64,000 nt of DNA from Ceratorhiza oryzae-sativae (lineage: Eukaryota > Basidiomycota > Agaricomycetes > Cantharellales > Ceratobasidiaceae). The notes under the pieces are model-generated. The model was given only the letters and a program-made list of their open reading frames with translations, searched no databases and was not told the origin of the DNA. The translations under genes and the position numbers were made by a program. Within the stretch, counting starts at the first letter, position 1; each line of letters opens with the position of its first letter. Below are positions 12,912 to 23,911 of the stretch, one piece after another. The stretch lies in assembly GCA_030998015.1 (NCBI GenBank), contig JARWMV010000243.1:806001-870000 (forward strand), read 5' to 3'.

Positions 12912-13911
12912 TTAGACGGCAGCATCGGGGCGGTGAGAGCCGGTCGGGACATCGAAGAAGCTAATAAATGATAAACTTGATTAGAGTCTGGCCGAGATTT
13001 CGCAAGTGATCAACTTACGCATGGTCCTTGGTCCAGATACCAGCAGCACCGGCGTAGGCAGCGATGGCCGAAGTCAGGATTCCAAAGGCACCAGCGGCCT
13101 TCTGGACCTTGACCTGTTCAACAAAGGCAGCGATCATGCCAAGCATGATGGTCAAGCTGATCGAGGACCAGAGAGTAGTCAAGACAACGCTGGCACGGAG
13201 AGAGCCAATGAGCATGATGATCGAGAAGATGAACCAAGCGGAGAACTACTCGGGAATGCGTTAGTTTTGTTTAGACAAATAGTGGGAGCACGTACGTAGA
13301 CGCCAAGAGCGTCGTTGAAAGACCCAGTTCCTTCGTAGGCATCCTCGATACCACTACCAGCCCAGAAGATGGTCTAAAAACGGTTACATCAGGGTCTATA
13401 GGACGGCCTAACTCGACGCATACTTACTCCTGCAGAGAGGTAGAAACCAGAGAGCATACCGAACATGGTGACTGCGTAGGTATTACCAGTAACAAACTCC
13501 CACATAGCGGCCAAGAGCTGGGTGAGACCGCCGAGAGCGAGCGCAAGCGCCAAAGAGAGGTTGACCTGATGGAGAATTTGAGTACTCCTGGACGATCGGA
13601 TGGCAGGACGAAAGGGACTTACAACTTTGACATGACGTGTCTGGACAGCATAGAGAGAAACAGCCCAGGTGGTCAGGGCAAACGCGAACAGACCACTGAA
13701 GGAAGACGTCAGTGATGGTCTGGAACAGGTGACAGGTGACAGGTTAAGCTTACAGAGGAGAGGGGTTGGCAATCCTGCGCCTGTAGGTCGGGAAACCAGG
13801 CTAGATGGCCGCCATCAGTCCCAATCTAGACTCACGTATAACCAAAATACATACCTGAGAGCGGTCATAGGACTCCCTGTTCTTGAGCTCGGCGGGGGCG
13901 GGGGTAGACAT
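12912..13911 (-). CDS. GPR1/FUN34/YaaH (SatP/AceTr) family acetate transporter
   Basis: A plasma-membrane carboxylate transporter of the Ato/Ady2 family, about 220 residues with six TM helices. The start is MSTPAPAELKNRESYDRSQ at 13911 (exon 13911-13855). The next exon joins give the family signature NPSPLGLFAFALTTW. TM segments follow: LSLALALALGGLTQLLAAMW, FGMLSGFYLSAGV, then TIFWAGSGIEDAY, FSAWFIFSIIMLIGSLR, SISLTIMLGMIAAFVEQV and ILTSAIAAYAGAAGIW. The protein ends FDVPTGSHRPDAAV. Several introns of about 50 nt are removed and no frame break was seen. Members import acetate or export ammonium. The substrate here is inferred from the family. Confidence 0.9.
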
Positions 13912-14559
13912 TGTGTAGTTTTTATTACGGTTAAGGATAATATGCGGGTCGTGAAAGTAGAGCGGAAGAGGAGCTCTCGAGCACTAGTAGGCTGTGGGGG
14001 GATGGAGAAAGACAACCGGATTTGTTGTACATTTTAAACCCGGACGCGGCGAACACGCCGACAGTCAGTTGCCGGCTATTGGTCGATTGAGATGTTCAAG
14101 CGAGTTCGGACCGTGTGTGTAGAACCGTTACGTGCGTTTCTAAACTCCAAGGGCCGGCTATCTATTGAATAGTATTGAGAGCGGCAAGAGCGCGGTTGAG
14201 CCATCGAATTGCGTATTTCCCATCAGTTGGACACCGAGCTCGTCACACATCGTTAGAGAAGAATTGGTAGCCATTGTTCGGAAGCTTCTCCTTGCGGGAT
14301 CTTTATCGTTAGGTGGCAAGTGAACCGGCGGAGAGGATTGGAAGGCTGAGGTTGCAATGCTAGAACCGAAAGGGCATACGCTGAACTGAGTCGAGTAGCG
14401 TTTCCAAGTTGTGCTAACATAGCGAAAAGACGCAGATCCGGCTTGGAACGCAAGGTTCAGACCGGAACTCGTCGTTGCCGTTGAGGAGCGATCCAGACGG
14501 CGGGCGTCACGTGGGCGGGCGTTGGGTCTTGGAAGCTCATTCGCTGTCACACGGCTCTG
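13912..14559. other. Shared 5' region of two divergent genes
   Basis: About 650 bp between the divergent acetate-transporter and MoCF-domain genes, presumably holding both promoters. No ORF or clear motif stood out. Confidence 0.4.
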
Positions 14560-15877
14560 ATGAACTACCAATCGTTATCACTAAGGACTCTTTCGCGCTT
14601 TGCTCGCCGTACTATCCCGCTAAACCTTCGACCTCATCTGGCTCCTCTCCTACCCGTGAGAATTATCTCAAAAAATATGACCAACTCGGCCCCACCCCAA
14701 ACAACACTTACCCCACCCCCCGCCTCCCCGGTGCTACTCCCTGTTACACCGATCCCAACACAATTGTCATACAGCAGGAGTAAACCTATCAAAACCGCAG
14801 GGTGTCTCATTATTGGGTAGGCCGTTCAAGTCGATAGCCCACCCGCTAGTTTGTGAAAATACATATATCGCAGCGATGAAATCCTCAACGGGAAGACACA
14901 CGATACGAATTCTCACCATCTGGCCAAATTCTGTTTCGAACGTGGAGTACATTTGTGAGTAGCGCAGATAAACCCCCCGTAGAATCCCTCTACTTACCCT
15001 ACTGAAGAAAGCGAATCGAAGTCATTGCGGACGATGAAGTGGAAATGTAAGCGCTCTGACTGTAATCCGTGGGCTTGCCTAATGTATCTTCTAGAATTGA
15101 AGCCAGTCGCAGGATGGTTCAAAACTATGACTTTGTCGTCACAAGCGGAGGAATAGGCCCCACGCACGATGGTATATTAAATAAACCATGTCCCCGATAT
15201 TTATTGATCTAGCTTCTAGACATTACTTACTCATCACTCGCAACTGCCTTCAACCTGCCACTTGCACTGCATCAGCCGACCCTGGAGCGCATGCATGCTA
15301 TGAGCAAGCATCGGGCCGACGTCCAAAACCAAACCGAAGAGCAAAGGACCGCGCGCAACCGGATGGCGTTGGTACCCGAGGGCCCTGGCGCTGATGTGCT
15401 CTTCGTATGCGAGGATTTGTGGGTTGTAAGTTGGCGGAGCGCGTACATTGGTTCCACCATGGTGCACTAAGTAAACTTGTAGCCGGTCGTCCGACTACAA
15501 GATAAACTATTTGTGCTACCTGGGGTTCCTTCGTTGTTCCGAAAACTACTGGATCATCTTGTGCCATATCTTTCGCTCCCGTTGGAGGGAGACCGCTCAC
15601 ATCGAAAGTTGATACGAACCAAGTAAGCCATCTGTCACTATATGCATCTCTATTTTCCAACTCTTGTCACCCTAGGCTACCTGAGTCGAATATTGCGCCT
15701 TTCCTGACAACTTTGCAAGTGCGGCTCAAGTCCGAAGGAATCCAAGTTGGCTCATACCCGTTGCTTGGACGGGGAGTAACAGTTTCGCTTATAGGGAGAG
15801 ATCAAGTTCGCCTGGGCGCTCTAGGTGAAGAAGTTGCAAAAGAGATCGATGGCGAAGTAGTGGAATCCGATGACTAA
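14560..15877 (+). CDS. MoCF_biosynth/CinA-like (FAD1 N-domain type) nucleotide-binding protein
   Basis: The start chosen is ATG at 14560. The first 40 residues are Arg/Ser/Leu-rich without acids (MNYQSLSLRTLSRFARRT), which resembles a mitochondrial presequence. An internal Met (MTNSAPPQ) could give a cytosolic form. The domain begins CLIIG|DEILNGKTHDTNSHHLA across an intron, then KRIEVIADDEVEI. The family motif DFVVTSGGIGPTHDD follows. Downstream parts are LPLALHQPTLERMH, ARNRMALVPEGPG, KLFVLPGVPSLFRKLLDHLV and a C-terminal GVTVSLIGRDQVRLGALGEE region ending VVESDD. This matches the molybdopterin-binding-like fold found in CinA and in the N-domain of eukaryotic FAD synthase. Fungi keep a stand-alone member whose likely role is in nucleotide or FAD metabolism. 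The exact reaction is not known. Confidence 0.82.
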
Positions 15878-16452
15878 AGTATTTTAAATAAACTTATTGG
15901 CTCGTCGGGCATTAGATGAATAATAAATGTTACCGCAACCCTAGCTGGGACAAGCATTCCTAGGTCGCTTGCCTTCGATGCACAAGGCAGTGCTGTTCAT
16001 GGGATGATGGCTCCACCGTCCGACGAGCCTCGACCTTCCTATTTATACAGCTCTATGGTCCATACTAAATAGGTTCCGAAATCGCAGTATTTCTACGGGC
16101 GAATAATACTCTTTAGCCACGCCGAAAGCTTTTACTTGATCCTGCTTTTGCAACACCATCATTTCAATAAGGGGTACTAAATGACTAGATGACATGTATG
16201 CGCAAGCCAAGAAATAAGATCGGCCAAATAAGCCGGCAGACCGAAGATTTACGAAACTTTGGATACTACACTTATACGCAAAGGCCCCTTTTTGTGAGAA
16301 TTTGTCGTGAGCTACGACCATCGAGCCCGTGGGCGGCGTTATCAGCTGATAGTATCCCGAAGATGATATTTGACTCATCGAGATTCACTACTATATTTTC
16401 ATGCGGGTGAATGTGTCCACCATTATACCCCCATCGTCATCCTTTAGGCTTA
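15878..16452. other. No supported gene
   Basis: A 111-codon minus-strand frame (16378-16043) has no recognisable domain. No CaaX-type pheromone precursor was found by eye next to the STE3-like gene. Confidence 0.35.
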
Positions 16453-17919
16453 ATGCGGGATCCATCCTATAATTTCATTTGCGGTATTGGTACAGCTATA
16501 TCTATAGTACCTCTGCCCTGGCATTGGCACGCACGTAACGTGTGCACATTGATCTATCTCTGCTGGGTGTCTACAGCCTGTTTAGTTGCTTTCATCGATT
16601 CTTTGATCTGGGCAGAAAACGTGGACGATATAAATATGGTGCGACATAGGCGCATATAAAATTTACTCTGCGTGGCATGAGCATGGCTCACGGGGAGCTT
16701 AGCTTCGAGGTATCGCGTATGTCTCAATGCAGGCATACCGGCCGCCGGTCTATGCATACAACGCCACCTCTATCGTCTTGTGACAATCAAAGACGTTGCA
16801 GCACTTGAAAAAGAGGTAAGCAATAGCAATATATGACGTATAGATTTTCTCTGACAGTGAACATGAGAGGGAAAGGAGTCTTTTTATTAACTGTATGATT
16901 GGGGTAAGCCTACCCGCCTTGATGCTCCCGCTTTGCGTGTCATCTTTTTCACATTGCGAACACAGGGGCTAACGCGAGCGTCCTGAATTAGATTATGTGA
17001 TCCAACCGCATCGATACCTGATAGCTGAAGATGTTGGCTGTTGGCCAGGTGAGCAACCCAATTATCCTACAACTTGCGTATGCTGATCCTACTCGATAGC
17101 GACTTACCCGAGCTTCATGTTCCCCATAATGTATTCGATGTGGCCTGTTTTGATCAGTATCGCTTCGTTTGCTTACGGTGGTGAGTTATCATACAACGCG
17201 GAGTGTCGCATACTCATGCTAGCGAGTCCGCCTCAAAGCGCTGACGCTCCGCGCTTTTCTAAAGTCTCGCCGACAGTTTGCCGAAGCTTTGTCCGAGTCC
17301 GAGATTAACATGAGCTTGTCTCGGTTCTTTCGACTCATGGCACTGTCCGTTGCCGAGATAATCTGCGCTCTGCCATTGTCGGCTTATTTTTTGGTAACTG
17401 ACCCAATGTTTCGGCAGTACCGCCATTACTCGTGGACATTTGTGCACCAATACACCCATGAGGCGGCAATTATATTGCATGATGATTGGGACTCGACTTC
17501 CGATACGAGACTTGGGTTCAGCAAATAGTCCATTCCAGGCTGTGCCTTCTTGTTTTTCATGTTCTTTGGGTGTTCTGGTGAGGCAATCAAGTTGTATAAA
17601 CGTATTTTCCGACGGATAGCCGCCCAGCTTGACTCTAGACGTGTCTCCGAAGCAAAGGAGACGGCGTTAAGTTGGTGAGCATTTATAATATCTAATGCAT
17701 GTGGAAGAAATTAATCCAGTCCATGAACCCCCGCCCCTCTCAAAAAGGATCAATCGGTGCCGTCAGAGCCTCGCTACAACCTCCCAAGATCTCGCACTTG
17801 AGCCGACTGCCAATGTGACTGGCTCTGAGACTAAGCAAACGGCGGCACTAGGTGACGAAATGACAGCCGACACCCGAGGAGCCCCTACGGCCACAGAACC
17901 AAGATGCGTTGAGCCTTAA
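16453..17919 (+). pseudogene. STE3-family mating-pheromone-receptor-like gene with disrupted frame
   Basis: The exons match fungal a-factor-type (STE3) seven-TM receptors. They run MRDPSYNFICGIGTA and IVPLPWHWHARN, then LIYLCWVSTACLVAFIDSLI. WCDI follows, then IPAAGLCIQRHLYRLVTIKD, LFINCMIGVSLPALML and LDYVIQPHRYLIAEDVGCWP. TYPSFMFPIMYSMWPVL comes next, then LRAFLKSRRQFAEALSESE, MSLSRFFRLMALSVAEIICA and IPGCAFLFFMFFGCSGEAI. Two breaks are visible. The conserved WCDI is in a different frame from the preceding AENVDDI (about 16625-16640). A TAG at 17526-17528 sits where STE3 proteins have Trp, with the same frame on both sides. An 87-nt in-frame intron (17442-17528) could remove the stop but would delete a plausible loop. 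The C-terminus and the last exon (to about 17919) are uncertain. Confidence 0.62.
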
Positions 17920-18472
17920 TTGAGTCTCGCTAATGAGAATAAGTAGCTGGATGCATGTGTAGTGGATGAATGGTGTATGGCATGGTAGAACCAGTTTTCG
18001 CCATTTGGTTGCTCATGTATTCAACTTGGTGGCAAAACTATGATTCCTGGGAGGAATATAAAAATGATTGCTATACCTTTCCTTCGAACCTTGCATTCAA
18101 TCTATATAAAATGACCTCGTGAATGTGGCATTAGAATTACGAGGCGCATATATGCTCCAATACATGTTGACGAGACACATGCGATCATCTTTGTATGCAT
18201 TCAATCATACCCAGCCAATGATACTTGTTGGTTTTCATATGAGGCGTTTGGCCAATCTACTTCTCCTACTTTACGTCTATAATGTTGACCGATAGACATC
18301 CTTGAGTGATATGCAACTGCACCAAATCGCGTAAGCGCTTTGGGTCAATTACAATCCTCAAACTTTCGGGACATTTTATAGATTTCATGCTATGCACTAA
18401 TCAAGGACAGAGGGTCGAAATAGTAAACAAGAACGTGAGGCTGGGAAGATCCCGCCTTGTAGGATGAGATAT
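17920..18472. other. No supported gene
   Basis: AT-rich space between the convergent STE3-like and fusion genes. No ORF or repeat stands out. Confidence 0.4.
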
Positions 18473-21400
18473 TCAAATCTTTTCAAAAGCAAAGGCGATA
18501 TAGAAGTCTACGAACACAAGCTATCACTTTAGTGGCTTTGAACTGAACGGTGAAAAAACTTACTCGCCGCTTGCCACTGCTCCCTGGTCATGTGGCTATT
18601 TCCTTGTTGGTCAACAACTTTCATTTTACGCAAAAGCCGCTTGAGCTCTGGGTCTTGTCGCCCGTTCATGAAAAAGTCGCGAAACTCAGAACGATAGACC
18701 GCTTTCAGCCCATGCTTAAATGCGAGACTGAAAGCATGATTAGCTATCCAAACCTTGAAGGAACGTACAACCCTACGTTTTCAGCTCATCCCATCGAACA
18801 ACGTATTCAGGTACTTCTTCTATGGTATCAAACAAGTTGAACCAGTATTTGTGTCCGTACACTGGTTGCTGCTGTTTACTGTCAAATCGAACGCGATAAA
18901 CCGAGTTTCCGAAGGAGAACTCGTTTGTCTCAAGTTCGTTGAGCTTGGATCTACGAGGAATGAGGGTCAGCGGCACACGCGTATTTTTGCACGGCTTACA
19001 AGAGAAAATCCGAGTTCGGTATAGTGCCCAAGAATACACCGCCTTTTCGAAGATATTCTGAGACGTTTTTGAGCACAGTATTAGCTTTATCCATAGACTC
19101 AAAGGCGTATTGCAAACGAAATTGCATAGAAACAACATCGAACGGTGTACTGAGGCGTTCTGGGGGGATAATGACACTGATGTGGCCCTGATAGAATGTG
19201 AACAGTGAACCTAAAGAAACCCTATTTCACCTACATTGAAATAATCAAATGAATAAAACGCTGCGTCGAACCGCTGTGAAGGATGAAGTTTTGCGTGTCG
19301 ACGTCGCGCTTCGACTATGTTCTTGTCAAGAATGTCTAAATAGACTTAAGCAACAGCAGCCAAACTAAGGCGCAACTGCCATACCAATTCCGATATATTC
19401 GTTTATCATAGCATTACCCCATTTATTCATATCTCCGCCTTTTGCGCACCCAAGATCAAGGACCTTGCCGGATACCATCGAGCCATCTATGCTCCCGGCA
19501 CTCTGGGTTAGCGGCCTACGGCCAAACTTGAGGATAAAAGCGGATTTAACCCAGTTGTTGAAACAACGTAGGGCAATCATGGGCGATTCTTGGCGGGCGC
19601 GAATGCTAGCGTCCTTCTGTTCCTGCTCTACAGAGCTATTGGGCTGTCGAGAGCTCACGTCAGTAGAGCCAGCACGGTAGCCCCCAGCCCCAGCTCCGCC
19701 CGTCTGTTCCCCGTTAGGTGGATTGTTTCCAAGCTTGACCTTGTCTTGTGAAATTTTGTCATGCGGCGCAGGGCCTGGATCCAGGGGCTGAAATGAAGCA
19801 TTATCATCCCGACGTGGCAAGGAAGCCCCAGGTGGCAATTCTGGACCTCCACAGGCACTCGGGGCCTCGATTCCAGCAGCGTGCATAATTCGTGCGAGCC
19901 ATTCAGGTGCCTTTGGTACATCGATGCACAAGTCACCAATCACGCTAACTGTTGGGAGTAGGCCACGCTCGAATGCCTCAGCTGAGCATATGCGCTTCTG
20001 TCGAAGAGCACAGAAGAGTTTCTCGACGAGTAAGACGACTCTTGCACCTCCATCGAGAGCGGCGTTAACTATCTTGTCAACAAATACCTGACGATACTCC
20101 ACGGGTAAGGTCTCAAGTGCCATGATTGCTTCTTCGACATTCTCTACTGCTAGGTATTCCTACTTGTCTATGAGCTCTTCACAAAATGTCCATGCACAGA
20201 ACAATTTGCATCACCTTAATATCTTCATTCACCCTCCTCTCTATATCGGCTTCGGATACCAAATTTTGAGTCGCAGCAGCAGCAGCAGCGTCAGGCAGAT
20301 CTCCGGTGTTGCTATTTTCGGCGGGACCTGGCCTATGTATAGCCAACGAGTTTAACCCCTCGCACAAAGTTTCCTCATCTACCGCTGGTAACTCAGCCGG
20401 TTGGACGTCCATGCCCGACTTGGGAATACATGCACTTCTAGAAATTGACATAGCTCCTGTTTGGGATGAAATTTCCATTCGGGCAATATCCGGCGTAATC
20501 GAGCCGTTTGCATTCGATCCCATCTTAGACGGAGCTGTATTTTGCTGCTTTAACTCGCCCTTACCGGGTGCATGTGTCTTATTCAGAATTGGGCTCGTCC
20601 GTTTGAGGTTATCGTTAGGGTTGGACACGCCTGCGGGCATGGAAAAAGCTGGAGCTTTGGGATTAAGTCTGCTCGTGCTCTGTCTGCTAAATTTTTGATT
20701 ATGAACTCCAGTATTTTCCCAAATCTGGGATCCAGGATTTGAAGTAACCGCGATTCGCTTGGTTTGACCTCGCGGAATAGCCGTAGTAGAACGAGCTTGC
20801 CAGCCCCGTTGACGAAGTTCAATACTGTCCTGTTTATCGATTATCAATACAACACACAAGAAGAAACCTTGGGAAGACACACCTGCAACATGAATTTCAT
20901 GCGCGGATTAATTTTATTTGCTTCTATCATCTCGATTATCTGCGCAAAATAGATATCCATATGGTTCTTTCCATCAGGAGTATCCAAAATTTGGCCTACG
21001 GTCGCAAGAAGCTGACACAAGCTCTCGATTTCTTCCTCTTCTGGATTGGCCACGTCGGATAACAGCTTGATGATACATTCGTGCATGATACGAGTTGTAA
21101 GCATCTGAAGCTTAAAAAGCTCGCCGATGAACCGAATGAGTCCGAGACCTTGTCGCTTGGCCTTAGCAGCCGCGTAATATTCGTCCGAGTACAATGCAAC
21201 CTCGCCATTGGTAGAACTAGTAGTCTCGGCTACCACATCTGCATTCGTTCGGCTAGCAATCAGTGCAGCAGCAGCTTCTTTCGCTGACCAGCCGCGCTCA
21301 AAGTCCTCCTGGCACCGGTTGAGCAAGTATCTGCGGAAGAGCAGCCCGCCAGTAATTGGTTGACCCTCGGGGTTCCGAGTGGTATCGTCCTGGATGTTGG

Positions 21401-21920
21401 GTGACACACTCTCCATCATTTTTCGACATAATCGCGCATACATCTCGCTAAAAGCAGCCTCGTCCTTGGCCTTGTCGAATACCAGCTTGATTACTTGAAT
21501 CAGCGTCGAGCCATCCTTTTCCTGCTCACTTCTGTTTGCCCAATCGATAATTTGATCAGAGATAGACTCGAAATTTTCCATGGTGAGCTTGTTGAGTAAG
21601 GATTTGACTTTGCGCTCTGCGATTTGATGCGGCTCAGCCTGCTGAAGCATAAACCGAGAAGGGCGGGAAGGGCGTGGGAAAGGATTGGCAGGAGCCGAGA
21701 GCACGGCAGGCTCGAGAGCCCCCGATGGATCATTTTGAGATTCCCGTGGGTGATTTTTGCGTTTTGAGCTGCCACGATAATTCTGGGCATGCTTTGCCTT
21801 GGGCCCGCCAGTAGATTGATTTGGGTCTCCTTTGGGTTGAGGGCGTCCCGACGTCCGCGTACGGGTATCTGAAATATTCACGTTCGGGCCCCTTCTGTTA
21901 AACCTGGTTTGGTTGTCCAT
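18473..21920 (-). CDS. Fusion: eIF4G-like MIF4G+MA3 scaffold joined to mRNA cap guanine-N7 methyltransferase
   Basis: Eight exons (21920-20883, 20829-20215, 20159-19385, 19335-19235, 19187-19000, 18950-18777, 18727-18564, 18507-18473) with GT-AG introns sum to 3090 nt, an intact frame of about 1029 residues. Residues ~102-346 form a MIF4G domain of eIF4G ([48 protein letters not shown], then [14 protein letters not shown]). Residues ~347-551 are a low-complexity linker with poly-Ala. Residues ~552-647 are MA3 ([26 protein letters not shown]). Residues ~738-1029 are an ABD1/RNMT-type enzyme: [21 protein letters not shown] motif [63 protein letters not shown]. The MA3 domain, linker and SAM motif lie in one exon, so the fusion does not depend on a predicted intron. 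ABD1 enzymes methylate the 5' cap of mRNA. eIF4G recruits the 43S complex. Confidence 0.9.
20274..20290 (-). repeat. Trinucleotide (GCT/CAG) tract encoding poly-Ala
   Basis: Six CAG-type units on the + strand encode a run of Ala residues in the linker between the MIF4G and MA3 domains of the fusion gene. A short candidate length polymorphism. Confidence 0.6.
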
Positions 21921-23911
21921 ATACAGATAGGGCACAGCTGGTGGCAACTTCAATGACAAGTGGCTATGGCTTGTCGTTTACTTGCGGGACACAATGTTCT
22001 GTCGATCACGTGGCTATGGCACAAAGTAGAAGGAATCTAGCACTAGCAGTATCGATCGATCGCGAAGATTTCCGTGCACCGCAACTCGAGGATGGTGGTT
22101 GCAGGCGAATTCCATAAACCACACCCGTGTGGCTAGATCAGACATGATTGGGCCCAGCGCTTATAAGGAAACCCTGAGCGCTAAAGTGTCAGCGCTCGTG
22201 GGAGGTTAGGTCGTACCAGCCCAAAGCACTACGTAGCTAGTTCGGCTCAAAGGAATAGCCCCCATCATTGTGGCAACAAGTAGTATTAAATGTTTTTGGT
22301 TCGTATCTGCTCTATGAAAAACGTAGACTTCACCGGTACACCACATTTCGCTTTTGGGGCTATCTTATCTAATAACTGAGAGCAAAATATAGTATTGTCT
22401 ATGCTCTAAATTTTTCACATAATACACCAAACACGTCGTTTTGGACAACACATTGTCGTCCGGGACCCCCCTTCCCCCAACAGCTGTCGTTCAGCGAGCA
22501 ATAATCGAGATGGGATACACCGTACCTTTCAATGCAGATGGTAAAATGGATGCTGGGTTCCCAGTCGACGGGACGTCTTCCAAGAGCTTCGTTTAACATC
22601 TTTTAATCTGCTGAATATGTCGAGGGCAGGTAGTCATCAGCTCAAACGTAGTGTCTCTGATATACAGAGGTTGGTGGAATGGATTTAGTGATCAACAATC
22701 TCGATGCAGCTATTAACAGCCCTGTATCATTTTAGTAGACTAAAATATCCATTCACACTTGGCTGATAGTTCCTGCGGCTTGTTGACATTCGAGAAAGTG
22801 GAAATTTTGGAGCAAAATACCGTGAACCCGACCTCATATTATTCCTGCCAATACATGGCTGCACCGCATCCCAAGGCTCCCAACCCCGGCGTTGTTGTAA
22901 GCTCTTAGCTGCGATTCCTCAATACCGCATATATTAACGTATTATCCATTCAATTTGCGCGAAGCGAACATATTTCTCAAGTGCTTCTCTCGGTACACTC
23001 TCGAAAAGACCCACCTGGAAATTTGGAGATTGGGTGTGGATGCACGCCGATGCGGGCTCAACATATGCACCTTGCAACTCGAATACGAATGATTGTTGGC
23101 GACAAAGAGAATTTAGGCCTCAACTAACTGTATGGATTGCTTAACATATCAGGTAGGATCTTGCATACGACTCGGATACCCTGCTTAGTGCCTTGTGTAA
23201 GTTGAGTGATCCCCTTTTGTTCCGGTTGAAATGTGCGATAGCCTACACATGGCGAGTCCCAAGTTTTCACCAGAAAGCCAAATTAAAACCAACGCTTCTT
23301 AACGGTCTGTATCCGCTTTAATGTACGCCTGATGGCGTTTAAGGTCAAATAAAACAAAGGTAAGCGCATGAGTCGTTCGGACACACTTTCTCAATGCGTG
23401 CCTGTTGAACAATACGACCAACCAACAGAGAAGTAGCGTGGCGCCTGCAATTCTGAATAATTTAAACGAAATAATCATACTCAAGCCCCCTCATATGTAC
23501 CCTAGCTATAGTATGGAGCAGGATAATGTCCTGGGGGTGGCGAACCACGTGAGCAGCCATTTTTTCGTAGAATTTTAACGTGCTACATGAACGCAAGGTC
23601 GAACCGCACAAGTCACACAACCAGACTAGACAAACCAATCAGCCTGGAGGCGGGGGGCGCAAACACGTGAGTAGCCAAAAAGGGGTCCGTGCACATGGAA
23701 GTGTCCCGAACGCGTCCCTGATGGATCGATCCTTGTGCTGGGCTGTTTGGACCAACAACAAATGCTTTCGGGCTTCGCCACCACCTCCCATCGTCGGGCT
23801 ATACCCTCTGGGAAATATCGTAATTAGGGGTACGTTAATCATTTCCTCCGAGCGCTGCTGACTTATCGTTTTTATCTTCAGAGCGCAAAGTAACTCGCCG
23901 CTACGTACAGA
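21921..23911. other. Shared 5' region of the fusion gene and SCC3
   Basis: About 2 kb between two divergent genes with only short frames. An ACGCGT at 23710-23715, about 200 bp upstream of the SCC3 start, matches the MCB core. A single copy is expected by chance every few kilobases, so its meaning is unsure. Confidence 0.4.

Noticed and set aside
17695..17919. A 74-codon frame ending RCVEP as a possible CaaX pheromone precursor beside the STE3-like gene
   Set aside because: The final four residues CVEP do not fit an aliphatic CaaX, and the frame more likely belongs to the receptor tail or is chance.
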